A stretch of DNA of 64,000 nt from positions 55,724,788-55,788,787 of the forward strand of contig NC_077232.1 in assembly GCF_027887165.1 (NCBI RefSeq), in the 5' to 3' direction. Both the position numbers and the translations under genes were made by a program. The number at the start of each line of letters is the position of its first letter. The first letter of the stretch is position 1. Below the pieces are notes generated by a model. The model worked only from the letters and a program-made list of their open reading frames with translations, was not told the origin of the DNA and searched no databases. Source of the DNA: Monodelphis domestica (Eukaryota; Chordata; Mammalia; Didelphimorphia; Didelphidae). Of this stretch, positions 35,581 through 47,206 are shown one piece after another.

Positions 35581-36671
35581 AATGAATTAAGGAGGAAAGA
35601 AATCAGTTATGTCCCAGAACACTTTTTTTTTCCTTTTCTCTTCCATTTTTTTAATTGGTCCCCTTCAAGATGAAAATGCCTTGGGCAATAGTAATGTGCA
35701 AAAGATATCATTTCACACTTTGCCCAGGGAATCAGGAAACTTATTAATGAGGTAGCATTTGCATGGTCTCCCTTGAACATGGTTCGAGAGAACTGGAAAG
35801 AAAAGAGGGGGAAATGGTTCCTGCTCATCTCCTGAACGAGGAGCCTCTGCCCTTTTCAGGAAGCCTAATAAACTCTTAAAGTTTTCCCACTTAGTATATA
35901 ACTGCTGTACAAATGTCACCAGCTGAGAAATTGGAATTACTCAGAATAAGCAATTTCTAAACAACTTTGAAGAAAAGATTGTAAATATCCCAGAGGTCCT
36001 AGGGCCAGTCCCCAGCATCAAAAAGCTCTGCCTTAATTTCCTCTGACACCTGCTGGTGGCCCACCTCTCCTTCACCCTGCCCCACTGGGCTTAGCCATTC
36101 CAAAATCCATTTGGTCCATTTGGTCCATGTGGGCTGGAGACTCCCGCCCAAATCAGCGTTGAATTGATTCATCCTCAGATCTAATCTAGTGCCACTGGAC
36201 TCATGCTTTTCTTAGTCCAAATGGCATAAGACAAAAGTAGGATCGCTATTTTATCTCATCTACCACTTGAACACCTTTTCTGTCAGAAAATGTATTTAAT
36301 CCACTGAATTCCAACTGTGCTATTTAAGGGGAAATTAACTTTCCTTCTCAGCAACTCCTCTACCCAAGCTATGTTCCTTTAGATGTCTGCTCACAGCAGA
36401 TGCTCACAACTCTATCGGCTAATAATAAATTAATAACAGGGATGAACAGTGTCTTTTTCATGATTCTCCTCCTCCCTCCCTATCAGGCAGCCCCCTGTCC
36501 TGTAAAGCAAGTAGTATCAAATTCAGATAGGAACTGGGGCTGCATCAGAACACCAGCAGGCTACATACTGAATTGGTTTTTAAATGTGATGTTATCTATG
36601 TTTACTTGTATTTTTATTTATTTTTAAAAATGTTTCTCAATTACATTTTAATGTCAGACCACATTGAGTCT

Positions 36672-36866
36672 GCCTTTTTTTTAAATTCTTACCTTCCATT
36701 TTGGAATCAAATGCAGAAGAGCAGAAAGGGCTGGGCGAAGGCAGTTAAGTGACTTGCCCAGGATCATACAGCTAGGAAGTTATCTGAGGTCAGATTTGAA
36801 TGTAGGACTTCTCAGCTCTAGCCCTGGCTCTTTATTCACACTGAGACACTTAGCTGCCTCCTTGCG
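36672..36866 (-). mobile_element. Marsupial MAR1-type SINE
   Basis: Reverse copy: TTACCTTCCATTTTGGAATC, TTGCCCAGGATCATACAGCT, TGAGACACTTAGCTGCCTCC. Near full length. Confidence 0.92.
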
Positions 36867-36924
36867 CCTGTCTTAGATACCTCTGTCCTAGAGTTTTAGA
36901 AGGACAGAAGCACAAAAGCAGTGT

Positions 36925-37250
36925 TCCTGTAGTTCAATAACCTAGACTTCATGTCTTAGTAACCAAGTGACTCTGGGCAAGTCACTGAAACTTTTTGAGA
37001 CTCAGGTTTGTTTGTTTGTTTGTTTTAATATGGAAGATGAGGTTGAGCGAGTCAGCTGTAGAGTCAAGAGAACCTGGTTTCAAGTCCTGCCTCTGATACA
37101 GACTGATTGTATAACCCTGGACAAGTAGTTTAACCTCTTTGACACCTTGTAAGGCTCTAAGTTATAGAGTGGGTGACCACGATGAACTGCATTAGCTGAG
37201 GAAGCTTCCTCACTGGCAGTTCCCTATATCAAGGAAATCACAGGTTCCCT
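36925..37250 (+). mobile_element. MIR-like SINE fragment and a second marsupial SINE
   Basis: 36925-37005: GACTCTGGGCAAGTCACTGA, then a (GTTT)n run. 37040-37250: GTAGAGTCAAGAGAACCTGG, ATAACCCTGGACAAGTAG, then a tail with CATTAGCTGAGGAAGCTTCC and ATCAAGGAAATCACAGG. Confidence 0.8.
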
Positions 37251-37269
37251 CCCCCTCAAAAAAATGAGG

Positions 37270-37451
37270 ATTACAATAATAGAGAGCAATAGAGAGGGAT
37301 GGTCTCACAGGAAAAGCACTGCATTTAGAAGAGGCAAGAAGTGAAGCTCAAAACCCTTCTCAGGTACTTTACGAGCTGTATGGTCAGCTCAGTTTCCTCA
37401 TCTATAAAATGGTATCTATCACCCAGAATTGTTATAAGAATCAAATGAAAT

Positions 37452-37498
<47 letters not shown>

Positions 37499-37555
37499 TT
37501 TGCAAACTTTAAAGTGCCACATAAATGTTATTTATGAAATAAACTATTATTTTCA
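37270..37555 (+). mobile_element. MIR/MON1-type SINE split by a microsatellite
   Basis: CTCAGTTTCCTCATCTATAA, GTTATAAGAATCAAATGAAA, then (TA)n(GT)n at 37451-37498, then TTTGCAAACTTTAAAGTGCC. The microsatellite has grown inside the SINE 3' part. Confidence 0.8.
37451..37498. repeat. (TA)n(GT)n microsatellite
   Basis: About 12 TA units, then about 12 GT units, inside a SINE. Confidence 0.98.
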
Positions 37556-37789
37556 TTAATATTGCATGCCTTACCAGGTTTCTGTCAGGATTAGTATAAG
37601 TGCTTTGGAGAAAATTGTTTTCTTTTTTGATCTAGACCTGTGATTTCATCAAAGTAAAGAATGCCCTTATTGTCTGAGCTCCTAAAAGAGAAACTGCCTT
37701 GGTCACAGCAAATATGTAGCAGAAGAAAAACCAGAACACAGGTCTTCTTTATTCTGTAATAACCCTCAGTCCACTTAGTCTAGCAACTA

Positions 37790-38020
37790 GTACCAGGTGT
37801 GGAGTCAGAAAGATCTGAGTTCAAATTCAGTTTCAGACACTAGCTGGGTGACACTAGGCTAGTCACTTAACCTTGTTTGCATCTGTTTTCTCATGATGAG
37901 TTGGAGAAGGAAATGGCAAACCACTCCAATATTTTGCCAAGAATACCTGAAGCCACTCCAATATCTTGCCAAGAAAACTTCAAATGGGGTCATGAAGAGT
38001 TGAACCCAACCACACAACAA
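37790..38020 (+). mobile_element. Marsupial MON1-type SINE with internal duplication
   Basis: GGAGTCAGAAAGATCTGAGT, GAAGGAAATGGCAAACCACT, GGGGTCATGAAGAGTTGAAC. The segment CCACTCCAATATTTTGCCAA is tandemly duplicated once, with small changes, at about 37921-37978. Confidence 0.88.
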
Positions 38021-38619
38021 AAACCCATTTAGCTAAGTGAACTTTCTTCTACAAAATTTAAAGGCTATATAAATGTCGGTTTTAATCATCATCATCTCTA
38101 GGCATCCTTACTCTTTCCCCCATTGTCCCTGGAGGAAAACCCCACAAAGTAGAAAGTGAGTGAGTAAATATCCATTGATCCTTATGTCTTCCCATGTTTA
38201 TGCTTGGAGACCTCAGAAGAAAAATGATAACAAAAGGTGTTATTGCTCTTATTATAGTCTTTTAAAAACCCTACTACAATATTCCAAAGCTCCAATTTCT
38301 CTGTGAATTAATCAATATGGACATTTCCTTCAGAGATGCAGATTGTGCCCTAGCCATACCTTCTCATCCTGTCCCTCTTTTGTCCATCTTCACAGTCCTT
38401 CACCACATCTGGTCTGCCTAATGAACTAAGGACCTTCTTCAAGGTCCTTTGACCATAAGAATCCCAGAGGAGAACTCAGACTGCCCCCTTGATTCTCACT
38501 ACAAACTTTCATCATTATCGATGTCACTGGATATCCCCAAATTACTCTTTTTTATTTTCACAAGATTTGCCAGCCTAAAGAACAACAACTCTTTACCTTT
38601 ACTCCTTTTCTAGTTTTGA

Positions 38620-38755
38620 AGGGTTGAGTGGGAGCCCTGAGAGGCTAAATGTTTGCCCAGCATCATATAGCCAATATATGTCAGAAGTGAGACTTGATCC
38701 AGTGTCTTCCTGACTCTCTGGCCCACTCTCTCCATATGACTGCCTCATGGATTCC
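38620..38755 (-). mobile_element. MIR-like SINE
   Basis: GAGAGGCTAAATGTTTGCCC, GCATCATATAGCCAATATAT and CAGTGTCTTCCTGACTCTCT. Confidence 0.6.
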
Positions 38756-41700
38756 ACATTATTCTTTGAATAAATGTCATCAGAATTAACAATTCACCCA
38801 GCACTTCCACATGGCACCTATCATTAGATCTTTCATATGTAAGTTAAGTAACTACTGCTAGCCTGGCTGCTCTGAGACCCACTTTAATTAAAGTAAGTTT
38901 GATAGGATCTATTCATTTCCACTAAAAAGAGGCGATATTTGAGTAGCTCACTAAGCGACTGGCATGTTTGTTTCATCCTTGACTGTTAACAACCCAAAGA
39001 AACAATTGTTACACCAGATAAATAAACTTTCCAAGTGAGTGTGCAGTTTCAGATAAACTAATCGCTAAGCAAGCTTTGCTACCTATTGGGAGGACTGACG
39101 TGTAACTCTAGGATAATGAGTTCTTTGGACGAATTTTTTAAAAACCTTAACACATTCTAACAAATTCCACATAAGGGAATCTGGTCAGAATCCTCCCCTG
39201 CCTCCAACTATCTCCAAGGTCCCTTGTTGATTCTTCTTTAGAAAACCAAGATATGACCCTGTGCAAGTAACATATAAGATTAACATTTTCCCAATTGTAT
39301 TCCAAAGCATCAAAGCTACAACCAGGATGAAGCATCTAGAACTTCATTGGCAGGTAGAAAATTTAGAGGGTATGGAGATTGTCACATAGTATCACTCACT
39401 TGTCCTGCTCATTTGGCACCAGCTTCATCCAAGAGCACTACCTGCCCCACTGTCTCCATTCCAACAAGTTCAGGGACACTAGTTCCAACCTGGATCATTT
39501 TCTTCCCTTTTGGCAAGAGAAGACCTTAAACTATCCAGGGTATCTTTCTTCTCCCAGTCACCACCCTTAAGCATGTGAGCCTCTACAAACTGCTACTGAC
39601 TCCAAGAGTACAAACTGATCGATACATTCCTAATTAATATGATTCCTAAAGTATTTTTACTTTACTCATGTAGATACATTCCCTTCATCAAAGCTGACCC
39701 AACCCTTGACTAATAGCTAAAAGTTTTACCAAGCTACATGTACATACTCACATAAGAAAAAAAAAGACTTGTCTCCTCGGTGACCATCCCTTTGATGATG
39801 GCTCCCTCAAACTTAGCTAGGCTAGTCTTCAAAATTTAGGCCCCCTAAAAAAGATGTATAGGGACCCAGTTTGCTTAGGAGAAACTAGAACTGTATGCAG
39901 CACCTTTAAGAATCCAGGGTTGTCACCCAAATAATAAATAATGAGGCTTTCAGGAAAGAAAATCATACTTCACTTTTTAAGATGGAATTTAATACAAGTA
40001 GTGGAAAACATGCTCTTTTCCATAGGGAAGCATATTTAGATGAATATTTAAAGGAAAGGTTCATTCTGGCGATAGTGGTTAAGCTGGACAATCGGTGATC
40101 CCTAGGTTCTGCTGCTTGGGAATACTTATTATGCTGGCATCTGAAGAAGTCAATTTAGTTCAACTGAGTTCTCCTTTGGAAGTCTGAAGAAGAGTGTTGT
40201 CAAAACCAGAACAAGAGCTCTTGGGCATAGCCCCTCAGTCCAGGTGGGTCTGAGACTTCAAGCTCTAGACCTCGGTGTTGGAAGTTAGATTTTGCAAAGA
40301 ATAACCCCTCCTCATGGGCAGTGACTCAAGAGACAGCTGAGCAAAGCCAGAATGAGCTTTTCCTTGCCTTTCCATTCAGCCTGGGGGCAGGGCAAAGGTG
40401 GGGGGTAGGCAAAATTAAGCAATGGGGAAGAAACTGACTCCTAAAGAGGCTGTCATGGACCTGCTTTGGGAGGGTGGGGAGGAATGTCATTCATTCTTCA
40501 CCCTTTTCAGAAGCCTGAAGCCATTTCCAGACAAGAGCATCCTTGTTCCTTGAATTTGGCAAAGGGGAAATTGAATCTGGTCCCATACAGTTCCTATCAT
40601 TGGGGTGGGGAGGAGGGAGAAAGGAAGAGATGGAGATGAGCAAGGAGTGGGTTAGCTGATGAGAGGACAGGACTCTTTTCTCTCTCCAAACCCAACTTAG
40701 ATTCAGTCATAATGATGGGGGAGAGCTACAGGAACTTTGCTCTCTTAGAAACCTCCCCTGCCCCCTCTTCCACCTTCTTCCTGTACATCTGGATTCCCCA
40801 GGTAAGGAAAGGAAGGGAAGGAGGATCGCGGAGGTTCCAAGAAAAAAAGGAACATAATCGCGCTCATAGTTGAGCATCGGGGGTCAGTGTGGGCTAAGGT
40901 GGGATGGGGTGAGAGACGCTACCTACAAACCCACCCAAGAAAGGCAGCTGCGCCTCAGAATGGCAGGAACTGAAAAGGGTTCCCTGATCAGGACCACGGG
41001 GTCACTTTCCAACTCCCTAGAGATGGTCAAAAACCTAGTTTCTCCCAGCTACTGTCCTCAGTCGTCAAACGAAGAGGAAAGAACGGACTGGGCTCCTTTT
41101 CCTCATTGCGCCCCACCCGTCACCAGCCATCAGGATGGCCAGTGAAGGAAAAAAGAGGAGAAGGGATGAGGAGTGAGGGGTGGGATGCAAGAATTTTCCA
41201 ATAAGTCTGAGACTTCAAAGGCAAAGTGAAGTAGAGAGAGGGGGCCGTTATCCTGAACTAAAAAGAAAAAAGAAAAAAAAAGAAATCTCCTCGAAGTAGG
41301 TAAGAGAAGGGAGATAGGGGGCCCCAAGATTAACCTGCTCCAATTCTCCGAGACATTTGCTCAACTCTCCACTTTGCAGGTGGGGCTACTGCCCAAGCTT
41401 GGGGCGGGGCGGGGGGGGGGGGCGGAGATGCTGGGTTCTGCCAAGGAGTAGAGATGATTCTTCATCTCCTGCTCTCTAGCATCTCCACTCAGCTGCTGTC
41501 GGCCCCAAGCAAAGGTCTGAGCTATGCGTTCAGGGCTCCCTTTAAGACTCTTTGCTGCTCGGCTTCCTCGCCCCGCTGTGCCAGCCACGCTGCTGGTTGG
41601 GAGGGCGGTGTCCTAAGACCCTCTCAAGTTTAGGAGCTGGGGGTTGGGGGAAAGGGAGGTCTGCCATCTGGGCTTGACTTCTGCTGCACTCCCAGTCACT

Positions 41701-42073
41701 GTCCCCTGGATAAAACGCAGGGTACGGGTTCGGCCAGCTAAACTCGCCACCTAGACTCAGGGAGAATCAGTATTGAGGGCACTCCCAAAGAGCATCCGCT
41801 CTGCTAGCACCCGCACCTCACAGCTCTAGTGCTGCCTCTCCCTACCCTGAAGTCAGGGGATTCCCTACCCTCTTACCCCAAGGCTGGTGGGTCAAGAAAA
41901 GAGCTAGTGCCTCGCAATCTACACCGCCCCCTACCCTCAAGAAGAAGCTCTGAGATGCTGGAGAGCAGTTCGGCTGCCAGTAGCTCCCGCTGCCCCAGCG
42001 CTTTGCTCTGATGCTTCCTCTCCCTTCCCAGTTTCCCTTGAATAATACCCACGCATCCCGGGACTCCGCTTAC

Positions 42074-42122
42074 CTGACCTGGTTGCGCTCAGACAAACCC
42101 ACAGGACCAAAATCACATCCAT
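42074..42122 (-). CDS. NELL1: NELL1 coding exon 1 (start codon and signal peptide)
   Basis: First coding exon of NELL1, a secreted glycoprotein with a thrombospondin/laminin-G-like N-terminal domain, von Willebrand C domains and EGF repeats, known for roles in bone formation and neural tissue. The minus strand reads MDVILVLWVCLSATRS, a short hydrophobic signal peptide, then one base of a split codon. The donor is CAG|GTAAGC at 42073-42068, a consensus site. Joined to exon 2 it gives ...ATRS-VVGFGMDPD, matching the NELL1 N terminus as I remember it. The ATG at 42122-42120 is the first in-frame ATG after an in-frame stop about 33 codons upstream. Human NELL1 begins two residues earlier (MPMD...), but here that first codon is GTG, so the second Met is the likely start. 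The Kozak context is mixed (C at -3, G at +4). The exon sits in a CpG-rich region, as expected for a first exon. Confidence 0.94.
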
Positions 42123-43100
42123 GGGCACTGACTCCCGGTGGGTCCCCGCGGGAAGGGGCGCACAGGAAAAAGAAGAAATAAAGAAAGCTCTCGGAAATCT
42201 TGTGGCCCACACTGCACGGAGCCTTCAAAGTTGATGGCGGGAGGGTGAGGAGTGGGAGACTCGGAGAGGCTGGGGACTGGAAGACCACGCGGAGCCCCGA
42301 GCACAACCGCGGGCAAGAGAAGACTCGGTCAGTGAGCAGCAGCTGGTGTGGTGCGGTGCTGCTCTGCGTTCCGGGATCAGTCCATGCGCCTTGCCGGGAG
42401 AGGGTGCGCTGTGCCCGGGGAGGCTGCCCCAGCTGCCCTGCCCCGCCCTCCCACCCACCCACCCACCCCACCCCCTGGGCAGCCCAAAAGGCGGCGGCTT
42501 TGGTGACTTAGGAGCAGCAGCCCAACCGCTGCGGTTCAGCACCCCTCCAGGTTCCGAGAAGACGTTAGGGGCTTGGCGACTCCGGCAGGTTGCGCTCCCC
42601 TCCGGAGCCGCTTGGATCCGCCTTCTTCACCCAGCAGTAGAGGGTGGGGAGAGGGGGTTGGAGGATGAAAGAGGAGGGGGGGAGGAGGAGGAGGAGGAGG
42701 AGGAGGAGGAGGAGGAGGAGGAGGAGGAGGAGGAGGAGGAGGAGGAGGAGGAGGAGGAGGAGAGAGGAGGAGGAGGAGGAGGAGGAGGAGGAGGAGGAGG
42801 AGGAGGAGGAGGAGGAGGAGGAGGAGGAGGAGGAGGAGGAGGAGGAGGAGGAGGAGGAGGAGGAGGAGGAGGAGGAGGAGGGCGGGCGGCGGGCAAGAGA
42901 GGTGCTGCTGCTACTGCTACTGCTTCTTTTTCTGGGTTGCTGCCGCTGCTACGGCCGTTTGTGCTGGACTCATCAAACAACGGGTCCGAGCAGGGTAGAA
43001 AATAAATAGATAAAAGCACGCTGTCTCTCCGATGCCGGTTGAGTCCCTTTCCTATTTAAGCTCAGGCGTCCCGAGGTGCCAGATTCGTCCCTGGCACCGC
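42123..43100 (-). promoter_or_regulatory. NELL1: NELL1 CpG-rich promoter / 5' UTR region
   Basis: The kilobase upstream of the NELL1 ATG is the most GC- and CpG-rich part of the window. CpGs cluster at 42230-42640 and again at 42890-43100, on both sides of a (GGA)n tract. A C-rich run of CCCACC units at about 42447-42475 offers possible GC-box/KLF-type sites. No convincing minus-strand TATA box is seen, as is usual for CpG-island promoters. The exact transcription start cannot be placed from sequence. Confidence 0.7.
42681..42880 (+). repeat. (GGA)n microsatellite in the NELL1 promoter
   Basis: About 66 GGA units over 200 bp, broken once near 42760-42767. It lies about 560-760 bp upstream of the NELL1 ATG, as (TCC)n on the NELL1 sense strand. 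Long homopurine GGA runs can form intramolecular triplexes or GGA-type quadruplexes. The long Gly-, Glu-, Pro- and Ser-only open frames across it are artefacts. Confidence 0.99.
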
Positions 43101-43676
43101 GGAGCTGCTCTGGGGATTGTGGAAGTTGTTACAGACTCATCCTATCGGATTCCAGTAGCCTGCAGAGTACTAGTGTCTGGGTTCATTACACGGAAAGCAG
43201 TAATCTAGAACAGTTGCCGAGCCAGCCAGCAGGGCCCCTCCCCAAAGAATACCACTGCCTACACCGGCTTTCTAAAACAGAGTATTCGCCCTGGCAGCTG
43301 ACTTGGGGTTGGGGGGAGGGGAATGGGAACGCGGCGGGGAAGAGAGACTGCAGGGCACTGATTCTCTGTCCTCCTCCTACCTCTTCCCACCACCTCCTGT
43401 CTCCTCCATTCATCTCTAAGTAACTTTCTCAGTTAAATCTCCCTACGACTTAAGTTTGATTAGTTTGGCATTGAGGGAAAGAGATGGAAGGGATATGGAG
43501 AGGGTCTCTTCCAGAAAAGATGTCAAGAAGAAGAAAACTCGATAGGCAGTGATCTCATGAGAAGGGTGGGGTACTGGAGTTCGGATCTGAGACATCTGGA
43601 AGTCTTTATGAACTCCTTCCTTCCTCCAAGCCAAATGCCACTTACTGTGCCCACTACTTTTTGGTTCTGTCTAAAG

Positions 43677-43912
43677 TAGAACTGTCAAACATTCAGCCCC
43701 AGCACAGGAACACATAACAATCCCCAGTGTGGCCTGAACCACACAAAAATGTAACTGAAAAAATATATAACAAAATAAATAAAAATACAATAAATCATAG
43801 GTAACATTACTTTTAAAACTAAGCAAATTTGTAGCCTTCTGGGATCCTTAAGGACAATGTTAAATGCCACCCCTCCCTTTCCTATTTGAGTTTTATATCA
43901 CTAGTCTAAAGC
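43677..43912 (+). mobile_element. Probable nonautonomous DNA-transposon copy
   Basis: Begins with a TGTCAAACATTCAGCCC-type end, has a middle with tandem AAATAAAAATA-like A-rich sequence, and ends in TATTTGAGTTTTATATCACT. The whole layout resembles a short, common mammalian/marsupial DNA-type interspersed repeat. It lies about 1.55 kb upstream of the NELL1 ATG. Family assignment is tentative. Confidence 0.5.
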
Positions 43913-45479
43913 AATATCTTAAGACTGAAAACTGAAAGAATAACAAAGGGCTATGAAGGTAGACCTAAAGCATATTAAACCAAAAGGACCTGAACAAAAG
44001 AAATGGGGTGCTGTGATGATCCAAGAAAAGTGTGTTGTAAGAGAAAAGTGCTCAAGAGCTATTGGGTGGGAATGAGGAATGACTGAGAGAGTATTCTTTT
44101 GGTTTCCACATACATTTAAAGGACTCAGAGTAAAGCCTCCAGCACCTTGGAGAGATCCTTGCTCTATAGAAAGCTGTGGGCAAGCACAGTCCAGAATGAG
44201 AAGATACAAATGAAATGTGTGAGTATCCATATTAAAGAGATCATAGATCCATCCACATATTGACATTTGTGGAGGTTTTATGAAGAATCCCCAGATCCAG
44301 CTCCCTGCCCACATCTCAGAAACTTTATGACTTTTTCTATAGTGGAACAGATTTTCTGAACCCCTTACTGAGAGTCCATGCTTCTCAGAGGAAACAAAAG
44401 TATCTTACTCCCCATATAATAATAATATAGCCTCTAACCCTTCTCTATAGAGATCTTTGACCTTTGATATTCCCTTGTGTCTCCTACCTACTGTTTATCT
44501 TTATTTTCATTTTCATATATTATTTGACTGGATGCGGAGTCATGAAAACTGAAGCCACAGAAAATGTGATTTACACTAAATTAGTCCCACATGATTTAAA
44601 GCTCCTGATGCAGCAGTTTTCCTCATAGCCTTCTCCTTGGAACTCAGAACATGGAAAGTAATGTTTCCCCATAAGCTGTCCCTTATTTCCATCCTTTAAC
44701 AGCCCTTCTACAGAGACTTCTATCCAAAGTTCCATTCATTACAAAGGATCAACTATTTGAATTTCTTTGTTCTCAATTCCACTTTTCCTTTGTTTCCTTT
44801 GTATTCTGAGAAATAGTTTTGTTCCAGGTTGTCAGATTATAAAATCCTTTAAAAACAAGATTTTTTGACTACATTGTTTTTTGTTCCTTGCCCTATTTTC
44901 ATTGTCATTCTTCCTCCTGGGTCTTTGTTCCACTTTGTGCCCCACATTTGGGTCCCTTGGCAGGCAGAAAGGAGAGTGAGCAAACAGGTTAGCACAGCAG
45001 CCTGACAGCACTAGTAAAGGAAAGAAAAGTGAACACACAAATCACAGGACCCAGTGCATTCCAAAAATGAAGTTGGAAGATGAAGAAGTAAACTGATGTC
45101 AAGACTCAGGCCTAATCTCATTTCAACCAATTCTCCTTCCATCTCCAAGGGGATTTGACTCTGGCCCCAGGGGAGAGCAGCCTTACTGTTTTTATTACAG
45201 AGCTAGGACTTTTTCTTTCTGCCTGGAGGTTGTATTTGTAAGTCTAACATTAAAATAACACCTTGCAGAAACTAAAAAGAAGAATTCCCCAGGTCCAGTT
45301 AAGTCTTCTGCAGTAGAACGCTAGACAGTCTATAATATTGTGTGAGCTATGTTTCCTCTCTTCTCAGTACTTTTCAAATAGAACTTGGCAAGGATGGATG
45401 CCAACACCTCTAATCATTGCAATGGTCTCTTAGAAAACTTCAAAAGCCCAATGTATCTTGAAATCTGCAATGACAGAGG

Positions 45480-45760
45480 CAAAGAATCACAGAATTTGAG
45501 AGCTGGAAGGGTCCCCCTCAGATACCAGTTAGGTCATCCAGACCAAAGAGAGAAACTCCACTATAACACACACCACAACTGACCTTCCAACTTCTGCTTT
45601 AAAACCTGCAAAGAGGGGAAAATCCACTTCTTAAGGCAGCCCATTCCACTATGGAATAGCTTTCAATCTCTATTCATTACTCCCAGTTTTAACTGGGAGC
45701 AGCCCCAATTCTCTGCTATCAAACAGAACAAGTCTAATGTGTCCTGCTCAAATCAGCCCC
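45480..45760 (-). mobile_element. CR1/L3 LINE 3' fragment
   Basis: AATCACAGAATTTGAGAGCT, GCAGCCCATTCCACTATGGA, and GAACAAGTCTAATGTGTCCT are CR1/L3 landmarks in order. Confidence 0.65.
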
Positions 45761-45764
45761 TGTT

Positions 45765-46012
45765 TTGTTGTTAAATCATTTTTCAGTCATATCTCCATTT
45801 CATAACTCCATTTGGTATTTTCTTGGTAAAGATACTGGAGTAGTTTGCTATTTCCTTCTCCAGCTCATTTTGCAGATGAGGAAACAGAGGCAAACAGAGT
45901 AGAGTGACTTGCCCAGGATCATATAGCAAGTGGCTGAGGATGGATTTGAACTCAGAAAGAGAAATCTTTCTGATTCCAAGCCTGGCACTCTATTATGCCA
46001 CCTAATCGGTCA
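45765..46012 (-). mobile_element. Marsupial MON1-type SINE
   Basis: Reverse: TTTCTTGGTAAAGATACTGG, TTGCCCAGGATCATATAGCA, CACTCTATTATGCCACCTAA. Confidence 0.9.
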
Positions 46013-46224
46013 ATCATATGGCTAACTATCTTGTCTCCTCTGAGACTTCACTATTCAGGGCCAAACAAAAGGCAAGAACTGGGTGAGACAACTGGGCTGA
46101 TACATCTTAAAGTCTCTGTAATCAATAATTCATATGAAACTAGGCTTATAGGTTGTTCCACTGAAAACAAAATATCTGTTTTGTCATAACAATGTAGCAT
46201 TGCATCTTTAATAATAAAAAGTTA

Positions 46225-46400
46225 ATAGGGGCATCTAGGTGGCTCAGTGAATAGAAAAACAGGCTAGAAGATAGGAAGTCATGGGTTCAAATCTAGCCTC
46301 AGACACTCCCTAGCAGTGCAATCCTGGGAAAGTCACTTATCGCTCTTCTGCCTTGGAACCCATAGATTCCAAGACAAAATTTAAGGAATTTTTTTCTTTA
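46225..46400 (+). mobile_element. Marsupial MAR1-type SINE
   Basis: Head GGGGCATCTAGGTGGCTCAG, GCAATCCTGGGAAAGTCACT, tail CTTCTGCCTTGGAACCCATA. Confidence 0.92.
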
Positions 46401-46639
46401 AATTGGGAATTAATTGGTTATAAATATTTCCTAGATAACTGGGCATTTCATTATTTTTAAAAAGACTGATTCCTGGGGAAAGTTTTTGATTGTAGGTATT
46501 TATAAGGGTTGGGCCTCAATGGCACAAACCATGTAAAATTTCCATGAGGCAGTATTCCCTCATTTGTGTGCCCAAAATTGTATGCCAGTTTATATAATGC
46601 CATGCTCTTTATTATCTACAACCACATGCACTCTTAGTG

Positions 46640-46830
46640 TAGGCAACAGGGTTTAGTAGAAGAAATGATGGATTTTTGAGTCAGAATTGGGTTTGAATCC
46701 CAGTATTCAGTGGTCTTGGATAAGTCACATTATTTCTCTTTACCTCAGTTTTCTTTCCTATAAAAAGAGGTGTTTAAACTTAACAATCTCTCAGGTTCCT
46801 TCCAACATTAAATCCTATTCAATTATGTTA
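46640..46830 (+). mobile_element. MIR-like SINE
   Basis: TTTGAGTCAGAATTGGGTTT, GGTCTTGGATAAGTCACATT, AATCTCTCAGGTTCCTTCCA. Confidence 0.7.
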
Positions 46831-46993
46831 TGAGAATTCCAAGGTTCACAGTTTTGAGCCTCTTCTGTTTACTTGTCTCCTCATATTCTCCTGTTGGCCA
46901 AACCAGGAAATTATATTTGGTAAAATTCCTACTATTCATTAACATCTTTTGAACCATATCTTCAGATGCTTCTTTCCTATGAACCATCTATAG

Positions 46994-47206
46994 CAACATT
47001 GGCAAAGGTTTTTGAGTCTGAGTGCCCAGAAAGCCCCCCTTCCCCATTACAGGAGAGCACTGAAGGGGGGAATGCTTGCTTTGAGTGGCTGGACAGAGGG
47101 GCAGGGCATGCAAAAAAATGTCCTCAGATGCTGGGAAGAGGGGGACCAGAGCAGCTCCCCAACCCATGCCAGGGGTGGCAGGTATGCCAACACCTCACCA
47201 ATGCTG
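46994..47206 (+). mobile_element. Nonautonomous hAT element (MITE) with perfect 8-bp TSD
   Basis: 213-bp element flanked by identical 8-mers ATCTATAG at 46986-46993 and 47207-47214. The ends are inverted repeats: CAACATTGGCAAAGGTTTTT at the left, and CAGCATTGGTGAGGTGTTGG on the minus strand at the right. 8-bp duplications are the hallmark of hAT transposition. The internal sequence is GC-rich, without coding sense, and the two open frames crossing it are spurious. Confidence 0.85.

Larger units (their letters stand above)
28669..42073 (-). other. NELL1: NELL1 intron 1
   Basis: Intron of 13,405 nt between coding exons 1 and 2. The exon-1-proximal part, about 38.8-42.07 kb, is almost free of transposons and turns GC-rich toward the exon. 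The middle part (33.1-38.8 kb) is packed with SINEs and a hAT element. No additional exon was recognised. About 29290-32220 and 32390-33140 hold nothing I can name. Confidence 0.9.

Noticed and set aside
36052..36072. CTCF-like CACCTGCTGGTGGCCC
   Set aside because: Three core positions disagree with the CTCF consensus on one strand and the other strand is no better.
42120..42212. N-terminal extension of NELL1 starting at 42212
   Set aside because: The codon there is GTG, and no ATG occurs in frame before the stop a few codons further upstream.
42346..43019. Long open frames of poly-Gly, poly-Glu, poly-Arg, poly-Pro or poly-Ser over the GGA tract
   Set aside because: They are direct readings of (GGA)n in all frames, and several begin at GTG, not ATG.
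43008..43060. TATA-like ATAAAAG and TATTTAAG on the plus strand, suggesting a divergent promoter
   Set aside because: No initiator, exon or conserved frame follows on the plus strand. A/T words are common by chance here.
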